Positions 1 through 9,075 of a DNA stretch of 64,000 nt are shown one piece after another. The stretch covers positions 4,960,001 through 5,024,000 of the forward strand of contig CAUWAG010000010.1 of assembly GCA_963556695.1 (NCBI GenBank), written 5' to 3'. Made by a program: the position numbers and the translations under genes. This stretch comes from Anthostomella pinea. Lineage: Eukaryota; Ascomycota; Sordariomycetes; Xylariales; Xylariaceae. Within the stretch, counting starts at the first letter, position 1; each line of letters begins with the position of its first letter. The notes under the pieces are model-generated. The model worked only from the letters and a program-made list of their open reading frames with translations. It was not told where the DNA came from and searched no databases.

Positions 1-1458
1 GACATATCTGTACCGTATTAGAACGTCACAATACCGGGGTAAATTTTAATAGTAATAAAGTTTACGGTCTTACGTTACGAAAAGTCTTTACCGTTATAAG
101 TTATTCAAAAGCTTACCAAAAGCCTTTTTTCCCCAAATTTTTTTCCATATAATTAACTTGAATATTTTCGTTTCGTTAAGTTTAAAACGCTAAGATTATT
201 TAATAACAGCTTTAAATCACGTTACGCCACTTTAACAAACCTAGCTTTTACGCTTATAAAACGACGTTGCTTTATAAAGCTATTAAGGTAAGACTTTTTA
301 CGGCAATATTATCGACCTTACGCTAATTAATATAATACGTACGTTATGCCTTTTTAAAAGCAAAGTTTTAAAAGGGCTTGTTTTTACGTAATAATTAAAA
401 AGTTATTTTTAAAACGAAACCATTTTCGATAGCATTAAAGATATTAAAATTTAGCCGGCATTAAATAACATTAACCGGAAGTTATGAGGTAAGCTTAATA
501 AAGCGACGCGGAAAGTACTAGTCAAATATATTAAAATTTATAACAACCGAGGGTAGTTGAAAGAAACGACTAGATTATTAAATATATATTAAACGGTTAA
601 ACGTCGTTTAAAGCGTTAGTTAAAAGACTAGACGGATAACCTAGATAAAGCTCGGTGTAAACGGCCAATATACTAGATAAAAATGCAATCAAAAATAACT
701 AAAACCTATATTTAAGTATATATATAATATAATATAATATAATATAATATAATATAATATAATATAATATAATATAATATAATTAACGTATATATAATGC
801 CGGGTTATTTATCACTTTATATTTAAAAAGGATATAATACCTTATAACGTATTTAAACCACTATTTTCATATTTTATTATATAAACCTCTTCTAAATATA
901 TAAATTATTTTAAGGCATATAAATCGATTATTTTCGATCTTAAATTACTCTTAATATTTTATACAATAACCGATATACCCAGAACCGTGATATTTATTGC
1001 TCTATAATATTTTAAGCCCTTTTTAAAGCCTTCGTTTTTTATTAACATATTATTAAGTTAATAACCTTTTTTTCGCTGTAATATCTTTTAAGCTGATTAG
1101 AAGTACTTGGCTTAATGTTTTCTTCGCTATATATAAGCTTTTTAACGTTAAAAATTAAGGTTCAAACGTAAAAATATAATTATAACGTTTAAAAAGATAA
1201 TAAGACTTTTTAAATTTGCCGTTTTTATATTTCTTACTATTGTTCTAGCTTTATGAAATATATTAGCAATAGTTTTTAAAACGTTGTAAAGCATTTTATA
1301 TATTAAAACATACCCTTATATTATAAGGTGAAAGTACTAAATTTAAGTTATATAAAAGGCAGAAAAGGTACGCTTTAATAAGCAGTAAAAGACTTCTAAT
1401 TACTTACATATAAACCTGAAATACTTTTAAACCTAATTCGTTATTAATAATATAATAT
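1..1458. other. AT-rich, RIP-like gene-free block (left part)
   Basis: The stretch is extremely AT-rich, dominated by TpA steps and runs such as TTAAAA, with stops in every frame and no long ORF. This is the look of old repeated DNA degraded by repeat-induced point mutation in Pezizomycotina. I cannot identify the original element. It contains the pentanucleotide microsatellite listed separately. Confidence 0.75.
723..782. repeat. (AATAT)n microsatellite, about 12 copies
   Basis: A perfect 5-base period (AATAT) runs for about 60 bases inside the AT-rich block. It is a simple sequence repeat with no coding or regulatory role visible. Confidence 0.95.
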
Positions 1459-1657
1459 TGTGACGGTGTACAGCCGTATCCACCTGGATAGATGGATGCT
1501 TAGTCATTAAGTCACGTGTAGATTAGATAAGAAAGGACACCACCATAAGTGCTACAGCCATTTGAGTGCACGCACACCTGGATTCCTTTCCTTACTCACC
1601 TTGTTGTTTTGAGAATATAAAACCAGATTCCACCACAACGCCGCAGGCATCGTGACA
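1459..1657 (+). mobile_element. Solo LTR with 5-bp target duplication AATAT
   Basis: A 199-bp segment of near-normal base composition sits in AT-rich DNA. It begins TGTGACGG and ends CATCGTGACA, so it has the TG..CA ends of an LTR with imperfect inverted termini (TGTGACG / CGTGACA). It is flanked by a perfect 5-base direct repeat, AATAT at 1454-1458 and 1658-1662. No primer-binding site, polyprotein or second copy lies next to it, so it is best read as a solo LTR left by LTR-LTR recombination. A TATA-like ATATAAAA near 1615 suggests plus orientation. The flanks are AT-rich enough that the 5-base match alone is weak, but match and termini together are convincing. Confidence 0.8.
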
Positions 1658-1662
1658 AATAT

Positions 1663-2203
1663 AAAACTTCGATAAGAATGTATTTTTCTGGTTTTTTTTT
1701 AAAGTAAATCGTCAAAAACCTCCTTTTTAAAAAAGTAAATTGATTAAACTTTTATAATATATTTAGATATTTAAATCCGTTAATAACTAATAAATCTGAT
1801 TATATTTTTAACGCTTATTTATATACTTAAATTGTTAATAGGTTCTTTCACTATAAGCAAGTTGTTTTAATATCTTTTAAATCTCATTTAATAATATATA
1901 TATATATATTGAGGAATAAAGACTTAGTAATTAGTATATATTTTAAAAATGGGTTTAATAAGCTTTAAAAGCTAATCTTCGGCGATTTTAACATTTTTAC
2001 TTATTATATTAGCGAAAATATTAGTATAAAAATTATTAAAATATTATAAATATTTAACATTAATAATAGGGTTAACTTTTTTACCTTTAATAACGCTAAT
2101 AATAGAAATTTAATAATAAAAATAATAAGTTATAGGCTTAAATTTAGCGATAAAAACGCTATAATCGGTATATAAGGCACTTTTTTAATATATCAATAAA
2201 ATC
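1663..2203. other. AT-rich, RIP-like spacer
   Basis: Gene-free, very AT-rich sequence between two solo LTRs, with poly(TA) runs near 1900 and stops in all frames. No feature recognised. Confidence 0.7.
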
Positions 2204-2208
2204 CTTAC

Positions 2209-2439
2209 TGTCACGTTCCGTATAAGGGTTGTTGAACATAAGGGCTCCAATTACTATATATATACCAAAATCTCTTGGTGGAGAGAAGGGAAAGAAGATC
2301 AGGTCCCCCAGCCAAATTAGGTGGTGTAATAGATCTGTGCGACTAGCTCCACAACGCTCCACCTTTCAGAACGGGACAACGTTGGCCAAGTCACGTGACG
2401 TGCACATGACAAGGCCCTGATGGTAGCTGCACCATCACA
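2209..2439. mobile_element. Solo LTR with 5-bp target duplication CTTAC
   Basis: A 231-bp segment of balanced composition runs from TGTCACGTTCCG to ACCATCACA. It has TG..CA ends and short inverted termini (TGTCACG against CATCACA). The 5 bases on each side are identical: CTTAC at 2204-2208 and 2440-2444. The internal sequence differs from the other solo LTRs here, so it belongs to a different family. A TATA-like TATATATATACC near 2255 would fit plus orientation, but orientation is not certain. Internal retrotransposon sequence is absent. Confidence 0.8.
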
Positions 2440-2507
2440 CTTACTTTTCAATATAGATATTGAAACTCTTTAAGTTAAAATATGAAAAGTTAAGTCTTTT
2501 TTAACTA

Positions 2508-4367
2508 ACGTAGCTGACAAGCGAGTTGACATTACAAGCGAGTTGGCACTTGTCATGAACTCTCCAACTGCCATGTCAAATAACTTCACCACAACGCATT
2601 CAGTTCAATTCAATCAATCGGATTCCTTTTCCTTAGAGCTTTCTATCTCTATTGTACAAGTTCGTGCATTATGGCCAGTATTGCTGCAAACGCCACACCG
2701 TTGCCCACGTGCTGCCGCCCGCCTCGGACGACGACTACCTTCACCCATTTCCTGTTTTGCCAGCTCAGCACTATCCTTTGCAGCCTAAAGATCTACTGCA
2801 TCTTCAATGGAAAGTACTCCTCTTTTCACTAGACGTTTGTTTTTTGTTCTCCGGCGTTTACTTAGTAGGTGATTGGCCTCTTCTAGTTCGCGGACCCGGG
2901 AATCAACCAAAGCGACCTTATGCATAAGACCGTATGTAGCCTTCGAAAACGAGCTCAACACATCAATTATTGATATAGGTGAGCTTCCCTGGTGGTTTCT
3001 GACTCGGTTTCGGATATGAACCGATTAGTTTACCGCTTCGTTAATGGTGGTAGGCGTCTTCGAAGTCCAAGTAGTGGGTGGCAGATTGGGGTCTGGCGAC
3101 GGTGTTCGTATGACAGCGACAGCATCCAGCTTTAAAATGACACTTTCTGGGTCAAAAGGAACAAGCCCAGTGGCACTGAAACCTGCTCGAATGTTTCCTG
3201 GCGTCATAGCAGCGTTATGTGCTTCACAAAATGCTGCAAGGAAGTCCTCCTTCGAAACATGGGTTATATGACGCCGGATGAGATCCTTAATCATGCGACC
3301 GTAAGCTCGTTTGAGCGGGCTAAAACAGCCGACATCTAGAGGCTGGAGCCTGTGTGACGAGTGGGCAGGCATACAAAGGGTGATAATGCCGTTATTCTGA
3401 CAATAATCCTCAAAGACCTGGGAATGGTGGCTTTCGTGACCATCTAGGATGAGGAGGCGTTTACCGGTAGTCATACGCGGTCTGGTATACTTGTCGAAAT
3501 GCTGAATCCATTCCAAACCAATCTCATTCGTGGTCCACCCGTTGTCGGACATGGCCACCTTCCAATCGCGTGGTAATATCGTGTCGCAATACCATGACGC
3601 GAGGTGGGTTTTGCCCTGTAGAATGATGAACGGCGGGACCACCCAACCATCAGCATTAACAGCAGAGATTGTTGTAGACCATTCCCTGTTGCTTTGCTGA
3701 GCTTGTCTAGGCCTGTCACATCTTTCGGCGCTTGTAACGGCCATGCCGGACCCAATAATGCCCATCATAAACCCAGTCTCGTCGAAGTTGTAAATATCCG
3801 CGTCTTGGATACCATGTTTCGCGACTGCCGCTGCAACTTGGCAAAACCACGTGCGATACGCGTCTGGATCCTCGTTCAAGACCCTCTGGTAGTCTATCTT
3901 CCGATGAAAACGCGTCTGGAGGCCTAGTGTACGTTTAATGAAGTTCCGCGTCCAGTTCTTTTCAACGCGTCCAGCCCCACACGCCGCCAACAATTGATTC
4001 GCCATATCTTCAACATAACTGTACCGGGGCGGAAATGCTCGCGCATCCAGGTCGAGAATGATGGAACAAATGGCATTCTCTTCGGAAACCATAAGTTTCA
4101 AAGTATTGTGCATGCTGTCGCGTCGTGATGGCATTCCTTTGACTCTATTGCTCAAAGTGGAACAAGGGACGTTAAAGAGTTTCGCAAGCTGAAATATAGG
4201 AATATGAGGGTCACGTCGTTTAGCTTGAACAGCTAGCTGCAAGTCTGATTCGTTATAACGCGGTGCTATTGTTGTTAGTGGAGATATGATGGTTTGAATC
4301 GTATTGGTTGGAAAGTTCATGACGAGTGCCAACTCGCTTGTAATGTCAACTCGCTTGTCAGCTACGT
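2508..4367 (-). mobile_element. Fot1/pogo-type DNA transposon, 1.86 kb, with TIRs and TA duplications
   Basis: A complete-looking class II element. Terminal inverted repeats of 61 bp (2508-2568 and 4307-4367) differ at only two positions and start ACGTAGCTGACAAGCG. Each is bounded by a TA dinucleotide (2506-2507 and 4368-4369), the target duplication of the Tc1/mariner-pogo superfamily. Within each TIR the 12-mer ACAAGCGAGTTG-like unit occurs twice in tandem, a likely transposase-binding arrangement (inference). One transposase frame, now broken, fills most of the element on the minus strand. Composition is normal although the surroundings are AT-rich, so it inserted after the block had decayed or escaped most RIP. 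Confidence 0.92.
2614..4320 (-). pseudogene. Fot1/pogo DDE transposase, two premature stops
   Basis: The frame starts at ATG 4320, inside the right TIR, and runs about 568 codons to TGA 2614-2616. It is interrupted by TAA at 3025-3027 and TAG at 2785-2787. Both stops fit C-to-T change of a glutamine codon in CpA context, the RIP signature. The N-terminus has a Psq/CENP-B-like helix-turn-helix (about residues 22-66). The DDE core follows: D180 in NFDETGF, D293 in LILDGHESHHS and D329 in QPLDVGCF, a DD35D spacing as in pogo/Fot elements. Between the two stops lies a basic, leucine-rich stretch. After the second stop the frame continues with a basic region and a CX2CX4HX4C zinc knuckle (near 2650-2690). 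The catalytic core is intact, so a truncated 431-aa protein could still be made. That it is inactive is inference. Confidence 0.9.
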
Positions 4368-4481
4368 TATCAAATATACGTTATATTATAAACTAAGCCT
4401 TATTAATAAAGCTTATAACCTTATAGTCAGTATTTAACGATTTAACTGCTTATATTATATCTTTATAAAGTTTAATAGCTT

Positions 4482-4708
4482 TGTGACGGCCTGCACCGTG
4501 ACGGCCTGCACAGACCTTCCCACATAACAAGCCGATACCTCCCAATAAGGGAAGGATCTGACCAGGAGATCCCCTTAAAGGGACAACCTCCCACTGTACC
4601 TATCTTTCTCTCTCTTCCTTTCCTCTCTAGTCTTGATATTCTCGTCAATATAGTAATAGCTGCTTGCTACAAGCCATGTCTCAGCTCCTCAGTACGCTCG
4701 CCGTGACA
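4482..4708 (+). mobile_element. Solo LTR with 5-bp target duplication AGCTT
   Basis: A 227-bp segment starting TGTGACGGCCTGCAC and ending CGCCGTGACA, with inverted termini TGTGACGG / CCGTGACA. It is flanked by a perfect AGCTT direct repeat (4477-4481 and 4709-4713). The first 15 bases are repeated at once at 4497-4511 with a single change (T to C), giving a duplicated 5' end. A CT-rich tract near 4605-4630 fits an LTR promoter or leader. Internal retrotransposon sequence is missing. Confidence 0.85.
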
Positions 4709-4713
4709 AGCTT

Positions 4714-5676
4714 AATATAAGTTATTTTTTAAACCTTTACGTTAAATTCTTTTACGTAATATCTAATAATAATATATAATAACTTTTATAATTATATATA
4801 ATTTACCGCTTTTTTAACTTCGTTTTTATTTATTATAAACAACCGCGTAATTTAAAATCCAGTAAAAAGACTAAGATCGTAAAATAAAACTGGGTTTATT
4901 AGTATATAAGCTAATAAAAACTCTTTTCCATCTTCTTAAAAAAACGTATTTAATTACGATTAAAATATTTTCAAATATTCTATTAATATTTTATCTTTAT
5001 ACAAATACATTTTAAAATAGCTTAAAAGTAATAGTATATAACGTAAAATACTAAGTTAAGTTAGCTCATATGGTAATATTTAAAACGTTTTTTTACTTAT
5101 AAACTTCTTTTAAAATAGCTTGTAAGATATAAAGATAACGTCGATTGCTTTCCTAATAACGACTATTTTAAAGCTAATATCAACCTAGGTTAAGAATTCA
5201 ATAAATATTATAATAAGCTTAACGAAACGCTTATTCATTACGCTATTATTACCTTTTATTTTATTTATAAATAAGATTGGTTAAAGAACATAGTTAGTTA
5301 AACTTCGATAAATTAAATACGTTCAAAACTTAGTTTAAAAGTTTTAAAATATAAACTATTTTAACCTTAAGTTATTAAATTAATTAGTTACCGATAAGCC
5401 CCCGTGAAAATAAAATTAATAAAGCTTTAACTTTTCCAAAAAGAAATTTAAGTTAATTTAGACTGAATATACTATTTTTAGAAGTTTTTAAAAATAAACA
5501 CGAGCTTTAATATATATAAAAGCTAGCTAACTTTAATATTATAAGTTTTTAACTTATTAACATGAAAAAAAGAGCTAGTATCCTTGTTTATTACAAATAG
5601 CGCTTAACATATTTACGATATAGCTTATATTAATAAAATATACCCAAGTATTTTTAATAAAAATAAAGCTTGATAT
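4714..5676. other. AT-rich, RIP-like spacer
   Basis: Nearly 1 kb of very AT-rich, gene-free sequence with stops in all frames. Nothing recognisable remains of what was probably a retroelement. Confidence 0.7.
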
Positions 5677-5833
5677 TGTGACGGAACGCTCACCATAACC
5701 ACCATGCCACGGCTGTTCCTCCCAAAAGGATGTCGAATATCAAGCGTGGCAGCTTGACATTCAATGGTGGTACAGGTACTAATGTCCGGGCTCCAAGACT
5801 CACTATATGGGCTACTTATACCAGACCATGACA
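5677..5833. mobile_element. LTR-like fragment without clean target duplication
   Basis: An island of balanced composition (157 bp) in AT-rich DNA begins TGTGACGGAACG and ends ACCATGACA, resembling the TG..CA ends of the three solo LTRs. The flanking five bases (GATAT against ACGAT) do not match, so either it is truncated, rearranged, or the flanks mutated. Family unknown. Confidence 0.45.
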
Positions 5834-6503
5834 ACGATAAGCTCTTATAACTTTTTAAATATAATACCTATTAATTATTATCAGGTATTACGTTTATAGC
5901 TTTGTATTAGAATTATTTACAACTTAGATCCGATTTTAAGAAACTGAAATAAGATACTACGTGCTTTAAAAGTGTAATAAATATCATTAAAAATAATCTA
6001 AACGTTTATAATAAATAAATGGAAATAACGAAGTTAAAGCGCGTAATTTTTTTTAAAAAAATCGCGCAATCGATGCTTTAAAGCGGCAGTAGGTGCTATT
6101 TATATTAAAAACGCTATAAATAATACGTATAAAGAGTTGAAAAAAGTTAAAAGGGATTTTTTCGTATATAAATAATATATATATAAAGAGTTAAAAAGAG
6201 CCAAAAGAAATGATTTTAGCTTAAAAGAAGTTAAAAAGAGTGCTTTTAACTTAAAAAGAGTTAAAAAGAGTACTCTTAACACGCAGAGAGTTAAAAAGAG
6301 TTAAAACGAGTGTTGTAAATAAAAAAAGAGGTTTAAAGGTACGAATATCTTTAACACTATAAATTTCGTACATACACTACTAATTCCACTCTATTTAAAG
6401 CCTTGGTAGACCATTAAATCCGGCCTTTAATAGATTACTAGTATACACATCCATTAGAGATCTCAGTAAATGTAGTATAATTAGTTTATGCCTTGTGCTC
6501 ATA
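5834..6503. other. AT-rich block edge with degenerate tandem repeat
   Basis: AT-rich, gene-free sequence. Between about 6128 and 6312 a motif close to AAAGAGTTAAAAAGAG recurs six or more times with variation. The composition changes abruptly to normal near 6490, inside the reading frame of the next, broken gene. Confidence 0.65.
6128..6312. repeat. Degenerate tandem repeat, AAAGAGTTAAAAAGAG-like unit
   Basis: Variants of AAAGAGTTAAAAAGAG recur at irregular spacing of about 20-35 bases through this stretch. It is probably a decayed minisatellite within an RIP-affected element. It has no coding function that I can see. Confidence 0.6.
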
Positions 6504-7726
6504 GGGTCTCACTCTTGCTGTTGCACTGAATCGTCTGAACATCGCTTGCACCGTCTACGAGGCCCGTTCAAAGGAGTTTGAAACAAGGCGGTTGGGCTCA
6601 GCTCTCTCCCAACGCTCTGCGCGTCCTCGACAGTATCGGCATCTATGAGCGCATCCGCGACAAGTCGTTGCAGCTCGACGTGCTTACCTCCAAGGATGGT
6701 AAGGATCAGACCACCGATGAGTACTACTTTGGTTCGGAAAAGCTCTACGGCTACAATGCCATCCGTATCATGCGCAAGGAGCTTCTGGACGAGACGAGGA
6801 TCGTTCTGCGAGAGCGAGACATCCCAATCCAGTACGACTGTAAGCTGACCGCCATCACCTCCGATGGCCCATAAACGGTGGATTTTGCTTTCGTAGATGG
6901 ACAAGTCGCCTATGCCACTCTCATCATTGGGGTGGACGGCATATACTCCACCGTGTGCGGCACCTTCTTCTTACCTCAGGTAAAGCCAATGTATGCCGGC
7001 TTCATGGGTATCGGCAGCGTCGTCAAGAGGTCTCAGCTTCTGGTTCCCGAGGGCTACAAGCTCCCCACGACGGTCATGGCCAATTGGGCGCGTTCCTGCT
7101 CGTGCCACAGAAGCCCGATGGGTCTCAGGCCTTCATCGGATCAAAGCGACGGTTCGCAGAGCTGGACTCAGCAGGCTGGGAGGGGCTGCGGAAAGATAAG
7201 AAGAAGTTGTTCTACATGCTCCAAGAGAACAAATCCGACTGGCCGGATGTGGTGCAGCCGGCCCTTGAGGCTACGCCGGTCGAACGGATGGTGTTCTGGG
7301 CGTTCTATGTAATTCCGCCCCCTGGCATCGTGGATGTCAGACTCCAAGAGAGTCATCCTAGTTGGCGATGCAGCCCACGCCATCCCGCCGACAGCAGGTC
7401 AAAGAGCCGACCAAGCCTTTGAAGACGTGCGAGCATTCGCCACTCTCCTCTCGAAGCTCTCGCCGGAGGTGCTGCTGGACAAGTCCATTGCCAAGTGGCA
7501 GGCCTACCGCCAGGAGCGCGTCAAGAAGGTCCTCGGCTTGACGATGCAGATGAACGCGAAGCGGCTGCCGGAATCCGATCGAGCCAAGATGCCGCCGGGT
7601 GCGATCTGGAGCGACCACTCTCTTACACGTGGTGATGGTTGGGAGCTGCGCTGGCTGTGTGATCCGGACCTGACGCAGGAGGCTGAAAAGTGGGTGGAAG
7701 AGATCAAGCCGGCTCCTCAGCCATGA
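6504..7726 (+). pseudogene. FAD-dependent monooxygenase (PHBH/salicylate hydroxylase type), multiply disrupted
   Basis: Conceptual pieces in all three frames match the aromatic-ring FAD monooxygenase fold in the right order. First comes LTLAVALNRLNIACTVYEAR (end of the first Rossmann unit), then GGWAQLSPNALRVLDSIG, the LIIGVDGIYSTV segment and VILVGDAAHAIPP (the FAD-ribityl GD motif). After these come a QAFEDVRAFA helix and a C-terminal tail ending at TGA 7724-7726. Breaks include a stop just before 6504, a frameshift near 6570, TAA near 6872, a frameshift near 7085 and another near 7330. The GxGxxG start is missing because the AT-rich block begins there. Remaining codons show normal GC use, so decay seems recent. 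The family hydroxylates aromatics with NAD(P)H and oxygen. This copy cannot make that enzyme. Confidence 0.88.
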
Positions 7727-7756
7727 GGAAGAATGGCACGTCGGAATGGAGTACAT

Positions 7757-8640
7757 GATCTATCGGTCCATTTGTGTAAAAGGAGGCAGGGTCGGGGAAA
7801 AGATGAGAATCCCATTAGTTGGGACTTGATCGCTGTTGTGCGATGTGACTAGAGCAGGAAACTTGGTTCCCCTATCGTGTGCGTATTTATTCTGAGACAC
7901 TTGAAGAAAAACCTCGACACCGCAAAAATGGGCATGCGCGAACTGGTGGAGTACTGTGGCAGAAAGGAGGTTAATGGGGAAGGGGTTGTCATGATGAACA
8001 TGAACGAGAAGTGTGATGAGGAGGCCTTTGCGAAGAAGCTTTTTGAGGTCGTGAAGGATACCGAATATCCACACGTGATGTTTGAGAATGTGATGCTGTG
8101 AAAGGATCAGTGACGAGTGGCAGTTCGCGTTTATTACGAGGGGCTCACGTGGCCTTGTAAGGATTCCAGCGGTGTATGTCCGATGGAAGTAGCTGTCACG
8201 TAATATCTTATCATATAATGAGATCGGTCCCCATGATAGTATTGGTGTCTTCCGTGGCTCAGTCTTCTCATCTGGAGTCTGTAAATTTCTCTCCCGATAT
8301 TATTGTTCTATGGGCCCAAATCATAAGCAGTGGCCCGAGATACCTTTACACTCGATTCATCAAGGAAGTCCCCGGCCGTACTTCGGATGCCGCCAACTTA
8401 TTCCCAGGGCGTTCGTACGCGAGGTGGGTATTCGTCCGTTATGTATGTTCGCAGACAAAGAATAGATATGGTTCTGACGAAGTACGCCCTGTGACTAACA
8501 ACGCGAGGCGGTGTGATTCATGTTAGCTGAATATGGGTACTTGAAGTCAGGAGTCACTGCCGAAAGCTTGGGACAGTGCCTTTGCAGGACCTACACGGCA
8601 TGGGCAGTCAGTGATGAGCACCATATACCACGATGTATAT
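7757..8640. other. Intergenic, possible gene remnant 7886-8101
   Basis: No complete gene is visible. The frame ending at TGA 8099-8101 on the plus strand (about 70 codons, rich in Glu/Lys with many G- or C-ending codons, ending HVMFENVML) looks coding-like but has no ATG at a plausible 5' end and no recognisable family. It could be the last exon of a lost gene or chance. Confidence 0.3.
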
Positions 8641-8835
8641 ATGACTTACCCGGGAACCGCCACGCAACCGTCGTCTCTGCTGATCCACACACAGGTCTAC
8701 CTCTACATGCCACTAGAAATCACGTTTTCGCAAATTCTTCATGTTTCAATCCTCTAACTCGACCACCAACACCGTCAACGCCCCAGAAGAAAAACGATAT
8801 GCTCTGCAACCGTCCGGACCACCACCTATCACACC

Positions 8836-9075
8836 ATGAAGTACTCGCTCTTCATGGCATTCGCCGCTGCCCCGTACGCCTTGGCTCGAGTCGCAAGCCG
8901 AAATACCGGCGTTGACCTCTGTTCCGTTAGTAATCCTGGCGGACGCCACTGCTGGAAGGAGCGCTTCGTGCACCGATGCCACAACCACGAGCCCATGTTC
9001 GTGGCTGATTGCAGCCTTCGCGGCCAGAAGTGCACTCTCGCCAGTGACGGCAAAGCGAACTGCGTTGCCATCTAG
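8836..9075 (+). CDS. Small secreted cysteine-rich protein (effector-like), 79 aa
   Basis: An intronless 79-aa ORF. The ATG at 8836 sits in a strong context (CACCATGA) after an A/C-rich leader. Residues 1-17 form a signal peptide (MKYSLFMAFAAAPYALA), with likely cleavage after Ala17. The mature part of about 62 residues has six cysteines at 29, 39, 48, 59, 66 and 76, an even number that could form three disulphides, and many His/Arg residues. No domain is recognised. Small secreted cysteine-rich proteins of this size in plant- or insect-associated fungi are often effectors or antimicrobial factors. That role is inference. It sits about 2.3 kb from the transposon-rich AT block, a setting in which such genes often evolve fast. 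A TATA-like TGTATATATGAC lies near 8635. Confidence 0.72.
   Translation: MKYSLFMAFAAAPYALARVASRNTGVDLCSVSNPGGRHCWKERFVHRCHNHEPMFVADCSLRGQKCTLASDGKANCVAI

Noticed and set aside
2652..2927. Plus-strand frame of 91 codons within the pogo element
   Set aside because: It is antisense to the C-terminal part of the transposase frame, which continues past the first stop with a zinc knuckle.
5672..5838. A fourth solo LTR with target duplication
   Set aside because: The flanking five bases do not match, so it is reported only as an LTR-like fragment.
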